Shown here one piece after another: positions 8,170 through 15,973 of a DNA stretch of 64,000 nucleotides. The stretch spans positions 151,511 to 215,510 of the forward strand of contig NZ_FYEB01000002.1 in the NCBI RefSeq assembly GCF_900187445.1, in the 5' to 3' direction. The translations under genes and the position numbers were made by a program. The notes under the pieces were generated by a model. It was not told where the DNA came from. It did not search any database and saw only the letters and a program-made list of their open reading frames with translations. Source of the stretch: Pseudomonas sp. Irchel s3b2 (GTDB taxonomy: Bacteria; Pseudomonadota; Gammaproteobacteria; Pseudomonadales; Pseudomonadaceae). Position 1 is the first letter of the stretch. Every line of letters begins with the position of its first letter.

Positions 8170-8658
8170 TCAATCCGGAATCGGCAGGTTCAGGCTCTCT
8201 TTCACTTCTTCCATCACGATATAGCTCTTGGATTCGCGCACATGCGGCAGCTTGAGCAGGATATCGCCCAGCAGTTTGCGGTACGAGGCCATCTCGGAAA
8301 TCCGCGCCTTCACCAGATAATCGAAATCCCCTGACACCAAATGGCATTCCAGCACGTGGGGCAATTTCAGCACCGCGCGTCGGAACTCTTCGAAAGTATC
8401 GCCGGATTTGTAGTCGAGGCTGATCTCGACGAACACCAGCAGGCTACCCTTCAGATGCTGCGGATTCAGGCGGGCGTTGTAGCCCATGATGATCCCTTCG
8501 CGCTCCAGTCGCCGTACCCGCTCGGTGCAGGGCGTGGTGGAGAGCCCGACCTTTTCCCCCAGCTCGGTGAAGGAAATGCGCCCGTCCGCTTGCAGGATCC
8601 GCAGGATGTTGCGGTCGATCTTGTCCAGCTCACGTTTGGTCTGAGTGTTGGTCCGCAT
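8170..8658 (-). CDS. dadR: Lrp/AsnC-family regulator of D-alanine catabolism (DadR/Lrp)
   Basis: Leucine-responsive-type regulator that in Pseudomonas activates the adjacent dadA-dadX genes in response to alanine. The ATG at 8658 gives 162 residues with a GGAGG ribosome-binding site. An N-terminal helix-turn-helix (about 15-65, ISFTELGEKVGLSTTPCTERVRRLE) is followed by the RAM ligand-binding domain (about 75-150, FDYLVKARI). It is divergent from dadA across a 156-bp regulatory gap. Confidence 0.92.
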   Translation of the reverse strand: MRTNTQTKRELDKIDRNILRILQADGRISFTELGEKVGLSTTPCTERVRRLEREGIIMGYNARLNPQHLKGSLLVFVEISLDYKSGDTFEEFRRAVLKLPHVLECHLVSGDFDYLVKARISEMASYRKLLGDILLKLPHVRESKSYIVMEEVKESLNLPIPD

Positions 8659-8706
8659 AGGGGATGCGCCTCCGTGAAAAGGGTTTTTGCCGAGAATTGT
8701 CGCCAA

Positions 8707-8722
8707 ATATAAGCACTTATAT
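8707..8722. promoter_or_regulatory. Perfect palindrome in the lrp-dadA control region
   Basis: ATATAAG-CA-CTTATAT is a perfect 7-2-7 inverted repeat in the intergenic region between dadR and dadA. Lrp-family proteins bind AT-rich imperfect palindromes, so this is a candidate DadR site or overlaps the core promoter. Assignment is inference. Confidence 0.4.
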
Positions 8723-8814
8723 AGTGAAAAGCACTGGCTAATCTTTTTTAAACTGCCCACATCTTCGGTCTGCACAATAAACGTCAGCGGTAAGCCGCGA
8801 TGAGGGATATGAAA

Positions 8815-10119
8815 ATGCGCGTTCTGGTCTTGGGTAGCGGCGTCATCGGTACCGCCAGTGCCTATTATCTGGCACGGGCCGGCTTTGAAGTGACGGTGGT
8901 CGATCGTCAACCAGCAGCGGCCATGGAAACCAGTTTCGCCAACGCCGGGCAGGTTTCGCCGGGTTATGCCTCGCCGTGGGCCGCGCCGGGCGTGCCACTC
9001 AAAGCCATCAAGTGGCTATTGCAGCGTCACGCGCCGTTGGCGATCAAGGCCACCGCCGACATCGACCAATACCTGTGGATGGCGCAGATGCTGCGCAACT
9101 GCACCGCCAGCCGTTACGCGGTGAACAAGGAGCGCATGGTGCGCCTGTCCGAGTACAGCCGCGACTGCCTCGACGAATTGCGCGCCGAAACCGGCATTGC
9201 CTACGAAGGCCGCAGCCTGGGGACTACCCAGCTGTTCCGCACCCAGGCGCAGCTTGATGGCGCCGCCAAAGACATCGCGGTGCTGAAAGAGTCCGGCGTA
9301 CCGTTCGAACTGCTCGACCGCGCGGGCATTGCCCGGGTCGAACCGGCCCTGGCCAGTGTCACCGATATCCTCGCCGGTGCCTTGCGCCTGCCGAATGACC
9401 AGACCGGCGATTGCCAGATATTCACCACCCGCCTGGCCGAGATGGCCACGAAACTGGGTGTGGAATTCCGTTTCGGCCAGGACATTCAGCGCCTCGACTT
9501 CGCCGGTGATCGCATCAACGGCGTGTGGATCGACGGCAAGCTGGAAACCGCCGACCGCTACGTGCTGGCCCTCGGCAGCTACTCGCCGCAATTGCTCAAG
9601 CCGTTGGGGATCAAGGCGCCAGTGTATCCGCTCAAAGGCTATTCACTGACCGTGCCGATCATCAACCCGGCGATGGCCCCGACTTCGACTATTCTCGACG
9701 AGACTTACAAGGTCGCGATCACCCGTTTCGACAACCGCATCCGCGTCGGCGGCATGGCGGAAATTGCCGGTTTTGACCTGTCGTTGAACCCACGTCGGCG
9801 CGAAACCCTGGAGATGATCGTCAACGACCTTTATCCTCAGGGCGGCGATCTGGCCCAGGCAAGTTTCTGGACCGGCCTGCGTCCGACCACTCCGGACGGC
9901 ACGCCGATTGTCGGGGCTACGCCGTTCAAAAACCTGTTCTTGAACACGGGCCACGGCACGCTCGGCTGGACCATGGCCTGTGGCTCCGGTCGTTTGCTGG
10001 CTGACCTGATGGCGAAAAGAACCCCGCAGATCAGCGCCGAAGGCCTCGGTATTTCCCGTTACGGCAACAAACTCAAGGAGTCCGCAAAACATGTCAATCC
10101 AGCGCCAGCTCACCAATGA
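8815..10119 (+). CDS. dadA: D-amino acid dehydrogenase small subunit DadA
   Basis: FAD-dependent membrane-associated enzyme that oxidatively deaminates D-alanine to pyruvate, passing electrons to the respiratory chain. The ATG at 8815 ([20 protein letters not shown]) gives 434 residues, the family length; two in-frame ATGs lie 6 and 15 bp upstream. The FAD loop [14 protein letters not shown] is at 8-21, and the DadA motif [16 protein letters not shown] is near 45-60. It overlaps the downstream ridA-like gene by 29 bp. Confidence 0.96.
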   Translation: MRVLVLGSGVIGTASAYYLARAGFEVTVVDRQPAAAMETSFANAGQVSPGYASPWAAPGVPLKAIKWLLQRHAPLAIKATADIDQYLWMAQMLRNCTASRYAVNKERMVRLSEYSRDCLDELRAETGIAYEGRSLGTTQLFRTQAQLDGAAKDIAVLKESGVPFELLDRAGIARVEPALASVTDILAGALRLPNDQTGDCQIFTTRLAEMATKLGVEFRFGQDIQRLDFAGDRINGVWIDGKLETADRYVLALGSYSPQLLKPLGIKAPVYPLKGYSLTVPIINPAMAPTSTILDETYKVAITRFDNRIRVGGMAEIAGFDLSLNPRRRETLEMIVNDLYPQGGDLAQASFWTGLRPTTPDGTPIVGATPFKNLFLNTGHGTLGWTMACGSGRLLADLMAKRTPQISAEGLGISRYGNKLKESAKHVNPAPAHQ

Positions 10120-10444
10120 GCGCATGAGCCAGATCGTTGTCCATAACAGCACGGTGTATCTGGCAGGGCAGGTCGGCGATGACATGAGCGCCGGGATTGA
10201 ACAGCAGACCCGTGAAACCCTCGCCAACATCGAGCGCTTGCTGGATCTGGCCGGGACCGACAAGAGCCGTCTGCTGTCGGTGACGATTTACCTGAAAGAC
10301 ATCGACGCGCACTTTGAAGGCATGAATTCGGTGTGGGACCAGTGGCTGCCAAAAGGCGTCGCCCCGGCCCGCGCGACGGTCGAATCGAAGCTGTGCGAAC
10401 CGCAAATCCTGGTCGAGCTGTCGGTTGTCGCCGCGCTGCCATAA
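10091..10444 (+). CDS. RidA-family protein
   Basis: A 117-residue YjgF/YER057c/UK114-fold protein; the family hydrolyses reactive enamine/imine intermediates such as 2-aminoacrylate. The YLAGQVGDD motif and the [10 protein letters not shown] segment with the Arg that contacts the substrate carboxylate are present. Its ORF begins 29 bp inside dadA, implying coupled translation, and it probably protects against imines released by the dehydrogenase. An intrinsic terminator follows. Confidence 0.9.
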   Translation: MSIQRQLTNERMSQIVVHNSTVYLAGQVGDDMSAGIEQQTRETLANIERLLDLAGTDKSRLLSVTIYLKDIDAHFEGMNSVWDQWLPKGVAPARATVESKLCEPQILVELSVVAALP

Positions 10445-10468
10445 CGCTCAGCCAGAAAAATCCCTCTC

Positions 10469-10516
10469 CCGGTGCTGTTGGCGGTTCACGCTGTCAGCCA
10501 GCGCCGGTTTTTTATT
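10469..10516 (+). terminator. Intrinsic terminator between ridA-like gene and dadX
   Basis: CCGGTGCTG (10469-10477) pairs over nine positions with CAGCGCCGG (10499-10507), followed by a run of six T (10508-10513). It lies 24 bp after the ridA stop and 28 bp before dadX, so it should reduce dadX transcription from the dadA promoter. Confidence 0.75.
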
Positions 10517-10543
10517 CCAATGACCGACTAGAAGTCTGCCGCC

Positions 10544-11617
10544 ATGCGTCCAGCCCGTGCCCTGATCGACCTTCAAGCCCTGCGTCACAACTACCGGATC
10601 GCCCGTGAAGTCACGGGGGCCAAGGCCCTCGCGGTGATCAAGGCCGATGCCTATGGCCATGGCGCGGTGCGCTGCGCCCAGGCACTGGAAGCCGAGGCGG
10701 ACGGGTTTGCCGTGGCGTGCATCGAAGAAGCGTTGGAGCTGCGCGCCGCCGGGATTCGTGCGCCGGTGTTGTTACTCGAAGGTTTTTTCGAAGCCGATGA
10801 GCTGTCGCTGATCGTCGAGCATGACTTCTGGTGCGTGGTGCATTCGCTATGGCAGCTCGAAGCCATCGAAAAAGCCACGTTGAGCAAACCGATCACGGTC
10901 TGGCTCAAGCTCGACTCGGGCATGCATCGGGTTGGCTTGCACCCGGCGGATTACCAGGCGGCCTATCAACGGCTGCTGGCCAGCGGCAAAGTGGCGAAGA
11001 TCGTGCTGATGAGTCACTTCGCTCGCGCCGATGAACTGCATTGCCAGACCAGCGCCGAGCAGGTCGCGGTGTTCGAAGCGGCGCGTCAGGGTTTGTCGGC
11101 TGAAATCAGCCTGTGTAATTCGCCGGCGGTGCTCGGTTGGCCGCAGATTCCGAGCGATTGGGTACGCCCGGGCATCATGCTCTACGGTGCGACACCGTTC
11201 GAAGAGGTCAATGCCGTGGCGTCTCGCCTGCAACCGGTGATGACCCTGGAATCGAAAGTGATTAGCGTGCGTGAACTGCCGGCCGGCGAGCCAATTGGTT
11301 ACGGCGCGAAATTCGTCACCACCAAGCCGATGCGCGTGGGCGTGGTGGCCATGGGTTATGCCGACGGTTATCCGCGCCAGGCGCCGAGCGGCACGCCGGT
11401 GTTGGTGGCCGGGCAGCGTAGTCAGTTACTGGGCCGGGTATCGATGGACATGCTCTGCGTCGACCTGACCGACGTGCCGCAAGCCGGTCTCGGTTCGCCC
11501 GTCGAGTTGTGGGGTAAAAATATCCTCGCCAGTGACATCGCGGCCGCCGCGGGCACGATTCCTTACCAGATCTTCTGCAACCTGCGTCGAGTGCCGCTGC
11601 TCTATTCCGGGGCCTGA
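10544..11617 (+). CDS. dadX: Catabolic alanine racemase DadX
   Basis: PLP enzyme interconverting L- and D-alanine, feeding DadA. The 357-residue protein has the PLP lysine at K33 ([10 protein letters not shown]) and the catalytic tyrosine at Y253 (IGYGAKF), the same positions as known DadX, and the MGYADGYPR motif. It is third in the dadA-ridA-dadX series but is preceded by a strong terminator hairpin. Confidence 0.96.
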   Translation: MRPARALIDLQALRHNYRIAREVTGAKALAVIKADAYGHGAVRCAQALEAEADGFAVACIEEALELRAAGIRAPVLLLEGFFEADELSLIVEHDFWCVVHSLWQLEAIEKATLSKPITVWLKLDSGMHRVGLHPADYQAAYQRLLASGKVAKIVLMSHFARADELHCQTSAEQVAVFEAARQGLSAEISLCNSPAVLGWPQIPSDWVRPGIMLYGATPFEEVNAVASRLQPVMTLESKVISVRELPAGEPIGYGAKFVTTKPMRVGVVAMGYADGYPRQAPSGTPVLVAGQRSQLLGRVSMDMLCVDLTDVPQAGLGSPVELWGKNILASDIAAAAGTIPYQIFCNLRRVPLLYSGA

Positions 11618-11745
11618 CGAAAAACGTTCCCGACCGAAAGTCGCTTCGCCAAACCGGATTCAGGCCCAAGTGTTGTAAATACTGAACGCTGTCGCCATGA
11701 TAACGCTCAATATTCCTGCAACCTGAATCCCTGGAGGCTCCAGCA

Positions 11746-12294
11746 TTGGACGTCGGTGAACGACTGCAATCGATCCGTAAGCTCAAAGGTCTTTCCCAGC
11801 GTGAGCTCGCCAAACGCGCGGGTGTTACCAACAGCACCATTTCGATGATCGAGAAGAACAGCGTCAGCCCCTCGATCAGTTCGCTGAGGAAAGTGCTGGG
11901 TGGGATTCCCATGTCCATGGTCGAGTTCTTTTCCGAAGAAATCCTGCAGGAAAAACCGACTCAGATCGTCTACAAAGCCCACGAGCTGATCGATATTTCC
12001 GATGGGGCAGTGACCATGAAACTGGTCGGTCGGGCTCACCCGAGCCGGGCTATCGCGTTCCTCAACGAAATCTACCCGCCAGGCGCCGACACCGGTGACG
12101 AGATGCTCACCCATGAGGGTGAGGAAACCGGAATTCTGGTGGAAGGTCGGCTGGAACTGGTGGTCGGGCTCGAAACATTTGTGCTCGAAGCCGGCGACAG
12201 CTACTACTTTGAAAGTACCAAGCCGCACCGCTTCCGTAATCCGTTCGATGCCCCGGCGCGACTAATCAGCGCAGCCACACCAGCGAATTTCTAA
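11746..12294 (+). CDS. XRE-cupin regulator, PauR-like
   Basis: A 182-residue regulator with an N-terminal XRE helix-turn-helix (about 4-60, LSQRELAKRAGVTNSTISMIE) and a C-terminal cupin sensor domain (about 110-180). PauR in P. aeruginosa occupies this position after dadX and represses polyamine-catabolism genes until putrescine or cadaverine is present. Translation starts at TTG (11746), supported by CTGGAGG 8-9 nt upstream and lack of another good start. It probably controls the PauB-like oxidase upstream and genes elsewhere. Confidence 0.85.
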   Translation: MDVGERLQSIRKLKGLSQRELAKRAGVTNSTISMIEKNSVSPSISSLRKVLGGIPMSMVEFFSEEILQEKPTQIVYKAHELIDISDGAVTMKLVGRAHPSRAIAFLNEIYPPGADTGDEMLTHEGEETGILVEGRLELVVGLETFVLEAGDSYYFESTKPHRFRNPFDAPARLISAATPANF

Positions 12295-12351
12295 AAGAAA
12301 AGGCGTCCTGCCCGGATAGTGGAGACGCCCTTGCTGTATTCCCACTCCACG

Positions 12352-12383
12352 ATAAAACCCCTTCGACTTTGGGGTTGTTTCAG
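12352..12383 (+). terminator. Probable terminator after the PauR-like gene
   Basis: AAACCCC and GGGGTTGTTT form a stem around a 9-10 nt loop, about 60 bp after the regulator stop. The T tract is interrupted. A weaker stem, GGCGTC/GACGCC, lies just upstream (12302-12329). Confidence 0.45.
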
Positions 12384-12464
12384 TGTGGCGGGCTTACCGC
12401 TATACTTGCGCCCGCCTGCGAACCGTGGCCGTAGGCGTGACTAGCCACCATTGAGGGTGTACGC

Positions 12465-12890
12465 GTGAACCTAATTATGAAAATGCTGGCCGTACCAGCA
12501 ACCGTATTGGCCCTCTGGGCTGTCAACGCACAAGCTGCGACCAACGATGAAATCGCCAAGCGCCTTGAACCTGTTGGTCAAGTCTGTGTTCAGGGCAAAG
12601 AGTGCAAGGGGATGGAAGTTGCTGCTTCTGCGGGTGGTGGTGATGCCAAAACTCCTGACTCAGTGATTGCAAAACATTGCAACGCATGCCACGGCACCGG
12701 CCTGTTAGGCGCACCGAAAGTCGGCGATGCTGCAGCCTGGGGCGAGCGCGCCAAGAAAGAAGGCGGCCTTGACGGTTTGCTGGCGAAAGCCATCTCCGGC
12801 ATCAACGCGATGCCACCAAAAGGCACCTGCGCCGATTGCTCCGATGCCGATCTCAAGGGCGCCATCCAGAAGATGTCTGGCCTGAAGTAA
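12465..12890 (+). CDS. Cytochrome c5 (class I c-type cytochrome)
   Basis: Small periplasmic electron carrier, 141 residues from a GTG at 12465 (GAGGG 8 nt upstream) or 137 from an ATG at 12477. The signal peptide ends near AQAA (about residue 25). Haem-binding CNACH is at 72-76, an axial-ligand methionine is in INAMPPKG, and the paired cysteines in GTCADC are characteristic of the cytochrome c5 family. A clean terminator follows, so it is probably monocistronic. Confidence 0.9.
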   Translation: MNLIMKMLAVPATVLALWAVNAQAATNDEIAKRLEPVGQVCVQGKECKGMEVAASAGGGDAKTPDSVIAKHCNACHGTGLLGAPKVGDAAAWGERAKKEGGLDGLLAKAISGINAMPPKGTCADCSDADLKGAIQKMSGLK

Positions 12891-12905
12891 GCCCGGTCTT
12901 CAACG

Positions 12906-12932
12906 AAAAGCCGCTTTCGAGCGGCTTTTTTG
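12906..12932 (+). terminator. Intrinsic terminator after cytochrome c5
   Basis: GCCGCT-ttcg-AGCGGC (12910-12925) is a perfect 6-bp stem with a stable UUCG tetraloop followed by seven T. Confidence 0.92.
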
Positions 12933-13008
12933 TATCTGCGATTTTTCCCTGAAGCTATTCTTTGCTGCAAAGACCCAACCCCAATTCATGGAACGGCGGG
13001 AGGATCAG

Positions 13009-14931
13009 ATGGTGCAGTTGTGTTCTATCGAACAGGCGGTCGATGACGTCCTGGCGCGATTGCCGGCGCACATTCACATGGGATTGCCGCTGGGGCTGGG
13101 CAAGCCCAATCACTTCGTCAACGCGCTGTATCGACGGATCGCGCAACTGCCCGAACGGCAACTGACGATCTACACCGCCCTGTGCCTCGGACGCCCGCCA
13201 TTGGGCGACGGCTTGCAAAAGCGCTTCCTTGAACCCTTCATCGAACGGGTGTTCGGCGATTACCCGGAACTGGATTTTCTCGCCGACCTGCATCGCGACA
13301 GCCTGCCGAGCAACATTCACGTCCTTCAATTCTTCCTGCAACCCGGCAGCCTGCTTAACAGCGCACCGGCCCAGCAGGATTACGTCAGCAGCAATTACAG
13401 CCATGCCGCACGGGACATCAATGCCGCTGGTTTGAACCTGGTGGCGCAACTGGTGGCCAGCCATGCCGAGCAGCCCGATCGCTTGAGCCTGAGTTGCAAC
13501 CCGGACATCACCCTCGACCTGTTGCCGATGATTGCCAAACGCCGGGCGGCGGGGGAAACGATCCTGATGGTGGGGCAGGTACACAACGATTTGCCGTACA
13601 TGCCGGGGGACGCGGAAATCGGCATCGACACCTTCGACCTGCTGATCGACGCGAAGGACAGCACCACGCTGTTTTCCACGCCGAACATGCCGGTGGGCTT
13701 TCAGGATCATTTCATTGGGCTGCACGCCAGCACGCTGGTGCGCGACGGCGGCACCTTGCAAATCGGCATCGGCGCCATGGGCGATGCCCTGACGGCGGCG
13801 TTGCTGGCGCGGCAGGCTGACAGTGACGGTTACAAGGCGTTGCTGACGGATTTGAATCTCAGCCAGTGGGCGCAATTGATTGAGCGCGAAGGAGGCATCG
13901 AACCGTTCGCCAGGGGCCTTTACGGTTGCAGCGAAATGTTCGTCAACGGCTTGCTGGTGTTGGCCGACGCCGGGATCGTGCGGCGCAAGGTCTACCCGGA
14001 CGTGCCGACCCAGCAGCAGGCGAATGCCGGCACGCTGAATGAGGCCGCACAAACCGACGGGATCTGCGTGCATGGCGGGTTTTTCCTCGGGCCGCGCAGT
14101 TTCTATGAGCGCCTGCGGGAGATGCCTCAAGGCAAACGGCTCGAATTCAACATGACCCGCATCAGTTACATCAACGAGCTCTACGGTCAGGAAGAACTCA
14201 AACGCTTGCAACGTCTCGATGCGCGCTTCATCAACACGGTCTTCATCATGACCCTGCTCGGCGCCGGCGTGGCCGATCAACTCGAAGACGGGCGGGTGCT
14301 GAGCGGTGTCGGCGGGCAATACAACTTCGTCGTCCAGGGTCATGCGCTCGAAGGCGCGCGCTCGATCCTGCTGCTGCGCAGTTGGCGCGAGTCGGGCGGT
14401 GAAGTCAGTTCGAATATCGTCTGGCAATACGGCCACTGCACGATTCCACGGCATCTGCGGGACATCGTCGTCACCGAGTACGGCATCGCCGATTTGCGGG
14501 GCAAGACCGACGCAGCGGTGATCGAGGCGTTGCTGAACATCAGCGACTCACGTTTCCAGTCGGGACTGATTGAGCAGGCGCAGAGCATTGGCAAATTGCC
14601 GAAGCATTTTCGCCTCGATCCGCGTTTCGCCGACAACAGCCCACAGCGTTTGCAGGCTATTCAGGGTCGGCATTCGAATCTGTTTCCGGAATATCCGCTG
14701 GGCTGCGATTTCACTGCTGAGGAACGGGACTTATTGCGGGCGCTGAATTGGTTGAAGAGCAAGTTCAAGCTCACAGAGATTCTGGAATTGGGCAAGGCGG
14801 CGCTGGATGCGCCAGCGGCTTCGGAATTTCCGGTGCATCTGGAAAGGATGCAGCTGACGAAACCGGAAGGGCTGAAAGAGGATTTGTTTCAGCGGTTGTT
14901 GCTCACCGGCCTGAAGGCCACCGCGCAGTAA
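13009..14931 (+). CDS. Acetyl-CoA hydrolase/transferase family protein
   Basis: A 640-residue CoA-transferase-fold protein, likely exchanging CoA between acyl-CoA and carboxylates or hydrolysing acetyl-CoA. The ATG at 13009 (MVQLCSIEQ) has GGGAGG six bases upstream; an ATG 21 bp earlier lacks one. The N-terminal half has the acetyl-CoA hydrolase core (LPLGLGKP near 25, IGIGAMGDAL near 255). The C-terminal part has the transferase domain motif GVGGQYNFV (about 430) with a conserved SSNIVWQYGHCTIPRHLRD segment, then an extra C-terminal tail. Substrate not determinable. Confidence 0.85.
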   Translation: MVQLCSIEQAVDDVLARLPAHIHMGLPLGLGKPNHFVNALYRRIAQLPERQLTIYTALCLGRPPLGDGLQKRFLEPFIERVFGDYPELDFLADLHRDSLPSNIHVLQFFLQPGSLLNSAPAQQDYVSSNYSHAARDINAAGLNLVAQLVASHAEQPDRLSLSCNPDITLDLLPMIAKRRAAGETILMVGQVHNDLPYMPGDAEIGIDTFDLLIDAKDSTTLFSTPNMPVGFQDHFIGLHASTLVRDGGTLQIGIGAMGDALTAALLARQADSDGYKALLTDLNLSQWAQLIEREGGIEPFARGLYGCSEMFVNGLLVLADAGIVRRKVYPDVPTQQQANAGTLNEAAQTDGICVHGGFFLGPRSFYERLREMPQGKRLEFNMTRISYINELYGQEELKRLQRLDARFINTVFIMTLLGAGVADQLEDGRVLSGVGGQYNFVVQGHALEGARSILLLRSWRESGGEVSSNIVWQYGHCTIPRHLRDIVVTEYGIADLRGKTDAAVIEALLNISDSRFQSGLIEQAQSIGKLPKHFRLDPRFADNSPQRLQAIQGRHSNLFPEYPLGCDFTAEERDLLRALNWLKSKFKLTEILELGKAALDAPAASEFPVHLERMQLTKPEGLKEDLFQRLLLTGLKATAQ

Positions 14932-14948
14932 CAGCCACCACAAAAACC

Positions 14949-14972
14949 TGTGGGAGCGGGCTTGCCCGCGAT
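14949..14972. repeat. Single REP unit
   Basis: TGTGGGAGCGGGCTTGCC followed by CGCGAT; a lone copy of the common REP family just after the CoA-hydrolase gene. No inverted partner is nearby. Confidence 0.75.
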
Positions 14973-15105
14973 ATAGGAACCAGCTCGAAGTGCCTGTTTA
15001 AAGGTGTTTAGAGTTACTTCCTGAAAGCTACAGCACCTTGCGGCATTGCCTACGACTACGCCAGAATCCGCCGGCTTGTGCGCTATGGACACCCTCGGTA
15101 ACTTG

Positions 15106-15332
15106 ATTTCCGTCACTGATTCCCAGTGATCGGGTTTAGTAGCCCGTGGTATGAGAAGGTCGCACGAGCGTCCGTCAGACAGGTATTTCCATGCCTGTAT
15201 TTGATGGTGGCTGTGCGTAGGGCGCCCTCGGGTGCGCCGGCTTTCTTCTTTTCCCCGGTCTACTAACCTGCGTACAGCCGCCACCCCTCGTATTAGTAGC
15301 GAGGCGTGGCTGCCCATCAGGAAAAGAATACT
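15106..15332 (+). promoter_or_regulatory. Highly structured leader upstream of DUF6124-like gene
   Basis: The 401-bp gap before the gene at 15333 has several strong stems on the plus strand. TCACTG/CAGTGA (15113-15129) is extended by CCG/CGG. CAGGTAT/ATGCCTG (15180-15197) has a TTCC loop. A nine-pair stem GGTGGCTGT/ACAGCCGCC (15206-15214 with 15274-15282) encloses the GC hairpin GGCGCCC/GGGTGCGCC (15221-15238). The ribosome-binding site lies just downstream. This density of stems suggests a cis-acting or small RNA. I recall similar leaders in other Pseudomonas genomes but cannot confirm it here. Confidence 0.5.
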
Positions 15333-15695
15333 ATGTGCAAAATTACGCCCAATCCGCCAGACACCGATCCGGCATCCCCCTACGAATCACTCGATTCAAG
15401 AAAACTCCACGAAGCCGCCGACCGCGCCCTCGATCACTACCTCAACCCCTCCATCCTCAAATCCCCGGTCGCCCGCAAACCGAGCACCATGTTCATGGTC
15501 GCGCCGGATATCAGAGATGAAGACCTGCTGGCGCACACTTGCGAATCACTCGCCTCGGCCAGCGTCATGACCAGCGACTTCGCGGGTTATCTGGAAGGGC
15601 CACATCGGCACACGGCGATGGCGATTCAACAGGTCATCATGTTGGCGGAACTGGCAGTGAACCGGATGCTGGATAACGTCAAGGTGTCCAAGTAA
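15333..15695 (+). CDS. Small DUF6124/DUF3077-like protein
   Basis: A 120-residue protein of unknown function (MCKITPNPPDTDPASPYESL). It has a Pro-rich, probably disordered N terminus and a helical C-terminal part (HTCESLASASVMTSDFAGYL, then RHTAMAIQQVIMLAELAVNRML) typical of a Pseudomonas-restricted family. AGGAAAAG precedes the ATG at 15333. There are no signal peptide or membrane segments. It sits alone behind a long structured leader. The family name is recalled, not tested. Confidence 0.7.
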   Translation: MCKITPNPPDTDPASPYESLDSRKLHEAADRALDHYLNPSILKSPVARKPSTMFMVAPDIRDEDLLAHTCESLASASVMTSDFAGYLEGPHRHTAMAIQQVIMLAELAVNRMLDNVKVSK

Positions 15696-15720
15696 CCACC
15701 GGGAAACCGTGTAATCGTTC

Positions 15721-15811
15721 ATCGCGAGCAGGCTCGCTCCCACTTGGATCTCCAGAGAACACAAATTTTGTGTACGACACTGATCAAATGTGGAGCGGGC
15801 TTGCCCAGGAA
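15721..15811. repeat. REP pair, degenerate
   Basis: An inverted REP copy (ATCGCGAGCAGGCTCGCTCC, from 15721) and a forward, truncated copy (TGTGGAGCGGGCTTGCCC, from about 15790) flank a core containing the short palindrome ACAAATTTTGT. Confidence 0.6.
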
Positions 15812-15877
15812 AATATCAAGCGAACCGAGACCTACACATAAACTCCTTCTAAATTTGCACGTTTGCGGAGTAAGACT

Positions 15878-15973
15878 GGGCTGTCAGCCCCTTCTGATTT
15901 TTCCCGCTCTACGGCTATACACCCCAACGGCTGTGTACCTTGTCGGCAAGGACCCATTGTCGAGAGAAAGAGC
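15878..15973 (+). promoter_or_regulatory. Leader with terminator-like hairpin before the PheS-like gene
   Basis: The perfect palindrome GGGCTGTCAGCCC (15878-15890) is followed by CTTCTGATTTTT. Two further small stems follow, TACAC/GTGTA (15918-15937) and CTTG/CAAG (about 15939-15950). The gene starts at 15974. An attenuator is possible; no Phe-rich leader peptide was found. Confidence 0.3.

Noticed and set aside
12955..14454. 499-codon minus-strand ORF opposite the acetyl-CoA hydrolase gene
   Set aside because: Antisense shadow; the plus strand has family motifs and a good ribosome-binding site.
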